Shown one piece after another: positions 59,457 through 64,000 of a stretch of 64,000 nt of DNA. Both the position numbers and the translations under genes were made by a program. How positions within the stretch are numbered: the stretch's first letter is position 1; each line of letters starts with the position of its first letter. Source of the stretch: Cranoglanis bouderius (taxonomy: Eukaryota > Chordata > Actinopteri > Siluriformes > Cranoglanididae); the NCBI GenBank assembly GCA_023630585.1, contig CM042540.1, positions 9,101,074 through 9,165,073 of the forward strand, given 5' to 3'. The notes beneath the pieces are model-generated. The model saw only the letters and a program-made list of their open reading frames with translations, had not been told where the DNA came from and made no database searches.

Positions 59457-60387
59457 ATAGAAGTGGTGGTGATATTCACAATTTGTCATTTGCCATCATC
59501 CAATCTTGCCATAATATTAACAGGATGTAATATTAAGTAGAATGTAGCTGATCCTAATTGATGAATCAGTCCTGGTTAATCAGTCTCATTTTTTCTCACC
59601 ATAGCAGCTGGTTGCCAATAAAATGTGATTAAACAAACTAAGGGCTGCATTCATTTGACATCTTGGATGGTTAAATATGGAGTAATCATAATGATGACTT
59701 TAATGAACATTGACCAACACACTGATGTATCACTTTCAAAAATCCATCTTCGTATCTTGCCAATTCTGATATTATTAACCTTACTCCCTTTAATGTTTTC
59801 ACCAGTATCAAGATGATCAGTGACATATTTTCCGTGTTTCCTCAAAAGCACATCCCACTACTTTTTACAATGGTGAAAAAAAACCCTCTAATCCAAGGCT
59901 AGTATCCCCATGACTTACAGTATGTTATAGACTGCATACTGATTTAGTATCATTTATTGGGTAAAAGTTGAAAACAGGTACAATGCAAACTCTTTTGTAA
60001 TTTGTTTATAATATCACAGACACCAGAATATAGTCAAGTAAAAATTTAGTTTTTAAAATCCCTTGACTAATAACATAGTAACAATAGAATCATAAGCATA
60101 CTGGCATTAGTAGTTAAATGGGAGATTAATTACATATACAGTATGCAATGCTAATATTACTATTCCAGTTGACTTATTTATCTGGTAAATAACAAGAAGA
60201 TTATTTTATATGTTTTTTTTTATGGGCAGTAAGATGAAATAGTAAGAAAGTAATTTATTTGAAAAGGAAAAAAAAATAATTTGATAATATTCTTAAAACA
60301 TTTTTATATGCACACTGTGTATGTCTACTACAGTAGTGTGCTGAAACTATTTTTATTTCTTTCACTCTGAAAAAAACATTCACTTGA
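59457..60387. other. Intergenic stretch before the second odorant receptor
   Basis: AT-rich with no recognised gene or bounded repeat. The 3' UTR of the receptor at 60388 should lie in its right part. Confidence 0.4.
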
Positions 60388-61308
60388 TCATTTATTTTTA
60401 TTTTTCTCAATTTCATGATTATAGCTTGTTGGATTGGTTGGGTTGGCAAGAGGGGGTGATAGACTATACCACATGACAAGTATAACACGAGTATTAATAT
60501 ACATTCGAATTTTTATGTCTGTAATATAGACAGCACATCGAGGCAAATAGTAAAGGCATATTATTAGAAGCTGAGGGCTACATGTAGAGAACACTTTGTA
60601 CTTTATTTGAATAATTGGTATTTTTAAGACAGTTATAATGATCGCTAGGTAAGAAAATATGATGAAAACAAGTGGCCCCAACAGTACAATCATAGTCATA
60701 ATAAGGAACAACAATCTCAGAGTCCTTACATCACCACAGGTTAATAAACTTACTGAATTTTGGTCACAAAAGAACTGGTGTATTACGTTGGAATCACAGA
60801 AAGGCATGCCTATAGTCTGGTGAATTATCAGTGTCAGCCATGAGACTGGAATCACCCAAAGTATACCACATGCAATTGCCATAGAATTATTTGTAATAAG
60901 AGTAGGGTATCTAAGAGGGTTACATATAGCAATAAACCGATCAATGGCCATTAATAGCAAAATGAAAGAAGTGACAGCCCCAAAATAATGCACAAAAAAC
61001 AACTGAACAAAGCATCCCTGAAATGTTACAGTTTCATCCTTAAGCAGGTACTTTGCAATGATTTTAGGCATTGTGATGATTCCAAAAGCAAAGTCCACTA
61101 TAGCAAGATTACAGAAGATAAGGTAGGTTGGCTTTTTAAGGTTCTTTTCATAACAAACAAAGAAAATAGTTAAAATATTTCCCCCCACAAGTACAAGATA
61201 AATTAAGAGAAGAAGGGTTCCCACTGCTGCATAGTATTCTGGAGTGAGTCCTGGAAATCCAAGAAGGTAGAATTCTTCAATATGTGTGAAATTGGTATAT
61301 TGGTCCAT
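60388..61308 (-). CDS. Odorant receptor (7TM GPCR) with unusually short C-terminus
   Basis: A single open frame of 306 aa. Signatures: KPTYLIFCNLAIVDFAFG (TM2), FQGCFVQLFFVHYFG (outer loop Cys and TM3), MAIDRFIAICNPLRYP (DRF), KVFSTCSPQLLIICLYYLPR (TM6). About half of the residues match the receptor at 46328-47317, so the two are divergent duplicates in the same orientation. At TM7 the sequence reads PPLANPTNPTSYNHEIE: an NPxxY can be found, but the usual CFRxKEI segment of helix 8 is missing and the tail is only about 11 residues. This could be a small in-frame deletion in a working gene or the first step to a pseudogene. A likely acceptor (T-rich then GCAG, near 61353) for a non-coding upstream exon is present. 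Confidence 0.82.
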   Translation of the reverse strand: MDQYTNFTHIEEFYLLGFPGLTPEYYAAVGTLLLLIYLVLVGGNILTIFFVCYEKNLKKPTYLIFCNLAIVDFAFGIITMPKIIAKYLLKDETVTFQGCFVQLFFVHYFGAVTSFILLLMAIDRFIAICNPLRYPTLITNNSMAIACGILWVIPVSWLTLIIHQTIGMPFCDSNVIHQFFCDQNSVSLLTCGDVRTLRLLFLIMTMIVLLGPLVFIIFSYLAIIITVLKIPIIQIKYKVFSTCSPQLLIICLYYLPRCAVYITDIKIRMYINTRVILVMWYSLSPPLANPTNPTSYNHEIEKNKNK

Positions 61309-62000
61309 AGTTTCAGGAATATTCCAAAATTATGCATAATCACTGCAATTTAAAAAAGGAAACAGAACATTGGGTTGTTGTTTTTATCTGATATAATATC
61401 ATTGTAAGTCATTATGTATCCATTTGTATAGACTTAAGACTATGAATTAAAGCTTCAAACAACACATTCTGACCTTCATGTATGTTGAAATGAGCTACAG
61501 TCTCTTACAACTTATGTCAACGTAAGTATGTCAACATTGGCAGTACTTGATTAAAAACAACCCATCGAACCTTTATAAATGCTCTTCCAACACACAATAG
61601 GCCAGCTACATGATGCAGTGTGTTTCCACCTCTAGGGTCCTTTTACTCTATCACATGATATCAAATGTAAAATGATATCATATGTGTATTTACTGTAGTT
61701 CATTTGAACAACAGCCAACAACCTACATTTGTAACCTAATCTACTGGTGGAAAAATGACATTATTGACACATTGAAGTTCACGATACAGAATTTCCGATC
61801 TGTGGTGTGATGATCTCTGATACAGTCAGTTCTGTTCTTTTGGCTAAACTTTTTATATTCTTATTAGGTAATTTAAGCATTTTAAAAATTTGTCTGTCAT
61901 CATCTGTACAGAGTTCGTAAGCACATCTCTGTGTTTTGATGATGATGTTGATGGCACAGGAGCAATCGCATACATTTTGACAGCTGTTATCTAATTACAA
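61309..62000. other. Upstream region of the second odorant receptor
   Basis: AT-rich, no recognised gene. It should contain the receptor's promoter and first exon. A short atcatatg palindromic run near 61676 is not distinctive. Confidence 0.35.
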
Positions 62001-62235
62001 GTGTCAAGTGGCTTTTATTGTCATTTCAACCATACTGTACAGCTCTTTTTTCAAGAGGGACCTGGCCAAGAGGGCAGCATACAAGGTTTCAACAAGCAAA
62101 CAGACAAAGCAAATATACAAAGCAAACATACAATACAATCAACATAAAAAAGAGTTGAAAATAGCCGTTATGTACAGCAATACATACCAATGGAACCAGA
62201 TCCCACATACATTAAAATTGATATTAATTCTCCCA
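62001..62235. repeat. Dispersed fish repeat fragment
   Basis: Contains agtggcttttattgtcattt and caaccatactgtacag, a motif I know from interspersed repeats in fish genomes, followed by gcaaacagacaaagcaaata. Boundaries are uncertain and the family unnamed here. Confidence 0.45.
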
Positions 62236-62278
62236 GTGTAACCAATTTAGCCCAGTTTCATACTGACGCAGGGAACAG

Positions 62279-64000
62279 TGTAACATATGACGGTGCCCAA
62301 ACTGATTTCTGAATTAACCCAGACGGAACATAGAAAGTTTCACCACTGAGGTGACTGAGAGTAACCCTGAGAGGCCTCCTTTGACCAGATGCCCTTTGGA
62401 ATGCAAAACGTACACACACAACTTACACCCATAAAAGAAACCTTTCATGACTTAACGGGTGTGAACGTCTGGAAAACTTCACGATTAGGTTCGTCGGCAG
62501 GGGTCCACCATAACTCCGACCAAGGGCCTGTAAATCTCTGATCTAATCTCTGTTTACAAACACATGGATTAGCATCAGAGTCGGCAAGGCTAGGAAAAAA
62601 ACGTCCTCCCTAAAGGTCACCCTGAGGTGACCAAGGACCGGTGGGACATTAGAAGAATGCCAGCCCCCTCTTCTGGACATACACACACTCACGCACACAC
62701 ACAGTGAAAATGTCTCTTGAATGTAACATGTAATCATATTTCTAGATAGTTATAATGTATTCATATATGCATGTGTTGTGTGTCTAGATAACCTAACTAT
62801 AGTGATTTTAGATAGTTTGAGTGAGAAGCTAATTTTAAGTTGTCTGTAACCACGTCTAATGATCCTTCACTGTCCAAGATATCATAATTTCCTTTAAGTT
62901 TGGTACCAAAATCATTGTCTCGTAATATGCCAATTAATGATGCATACTACAGGACGATGGGATGTATCATTCTATATTTTTCCCATATTTTATCCTAATC
63001 CAAACTTAATACAAACCCCGCCTTGACATGCGACCCGCTCTGGGACAGACCAAGAAAGTTCTCCCCCCAGAACTTTCTCATATCTCTCTGGATTCACCAG
63101 CAGCTCAGAGAGGCGTGTACATTGGCATTGTTCATAAAAGACCGCGACACGCATTCCTCTATGCTTGCTTCCTCTTTTTTCTTTTCATCTTCTTCCTTTT
63201 TACTACTTATTCTTCTTCTCCTTTTTCTCTACTTTGACTTCACTTTTCTCTCTCTCTCTCACAGACTTGCTCTCTTCTGCCTTCCTTTTCCGGTACTCCC
63301 CCGGACTCTCCTTTGTCTCGTTAAACCACGTGGCAATTATCGTTTTCTTTCTTCTTTCTACTCTGGCGAGACCCAACTCCGTTCACCCTGACTCTACCGA
63401 CGTGGAAGATTCAGCAAACTCCTCACTAAACCTACGAACCAAGGACCCTTGTGAACGGCATAAAATTAACGCAAGTATAAATTTTAATCGATCTATAGAA
63501 GTGTCCTTTAAGTCAGTGCCCCTTGTTAAAGGTGAATTTTCAATTCATTGCTGATTCTCTAGGTTAAACTGTTGTGTGTTCTGCCATTCTGTTATTTTCA
63601 TCATTTTTCCTTTTGTTTCTTTCACTTTTCCTGTATATATGTATTATTTGTTTATACCTAGTTGTGTATATCAGTAGTTTTATGTAGTTATTAAAATCCA
63701 TGGTTATCACACTGGATCGTCTCTGTTTTTACTCATGGCAAGGTTCCCTTTTAACGTTGCTCTTCGCTATGCGCTGTATTTCTGTTAACTTAGAATAAAC
63801 TATGCTTCGTGGCCAGAAGAATAATTTATTCTTTTAGAGTAATACGAAGACTGTTCTGGTAAGTTTGGTGGACAAACAGATCAAGCTGCTTCGCATTTAA
63901 TTCTAAAGCTAGACTACAGTAATTAATATAACATTCCCTTTCATGGTGGATTTATATCCATAACTAATCAGAACACGCTTTGATTAGAGCTATAGATATA
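62279..64000 (+). mobile_element. LTR of family S (subfamily B), cut by the window edge
   Basis: Starts TGTAACATATGACGGTG after ACAG (62275-62278) and follows the 49655-51362 copy nearly base for base to the last base of the window, where about 45 bp would remain. It is either another solo LTR or the left LTR of a provirus that continues beyond the window; the sequence here cannot say which. Confidence 0.85.

Overview
This window is nuclear DNA of a ray-finned fish. The genes have introns with GT/AG junctions, and the intergenic and intronic space is full of Tc1/mariner elements, MITEs, tRNA-type SINEs, long (TA)n/(GT)n tracts and teleost-type LTR and non-LTR elements. The abundance and types of Tc1 and SINE repeats suggest an otophysan, possibly a catfish, but that is only an impression.

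Genes, left to right. (1) tex26-like gene, minus strand, 2166-8147: seven exons join without a phase break into a 281-aa protein. (2) hmgb1b-like gene, plus strand: promoter with three CCAAT boxes near 11.7 kb, a non-coding first exon ending at 11916, and coding exons 13984-14869 for 198 aa. tex26 and hmgb1 are also near neighbours on human 13q12.3; here they are head to head. (3) A large Fat4-type atypical cadherin, plus strand, 25097-44637: 17 coding exons join into 3012 codons, with a signal peptide, 17 cadherin repeats, EGF x4, LamG, EGF, LamG, a Cys-rich stretch, one transmembrane helix and a cytoplasmic tail. (4) Two single-exon odorant-receptor genes, minus strand (46328-47317 and 60388-61308), divergent relatives separated by a 10-kb stack of transposons.

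Mobile DNA fills most of the rest. A 5'-truncated LINE (16094-20459, 17-bp target duplication) is split by a solo LTR (17848-19852). A Tc1 copy (about 49270-58949) carries a solo LTR (49655-51362) and an LTR retroelement (52296-58863), and that retroelement carries another solo LTR (56174-58099). Four copies of this 1.7-2.0-kb solo-LTR family lie in the window, all in the same orientation. The three copies whose two ends are both visible have perfect 4-bp target duplications; the fourth runs off the right edge. Other Tc1/mariner copies lie at 605-2020, 3592-4461, 6805-7554, 9308-9821, 20581-22191, 22288-23163, 38704-40203 and 48250-48782. A non-autonomous hAT element with a perfect 8-bp duplication lies at 37379-38331.

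The most unusual object is the LTR element at 52296-58863. It has a gag-like relic but no recognisable pol. Its long, extremely repetitive reading frame opens with a zinc-finger-like segment whose ligand spacing matches the N-terminal C6H2 finger of methionine aminopeptidase 1. This looks like capture of a host exon by a non-autonomous retroelement.
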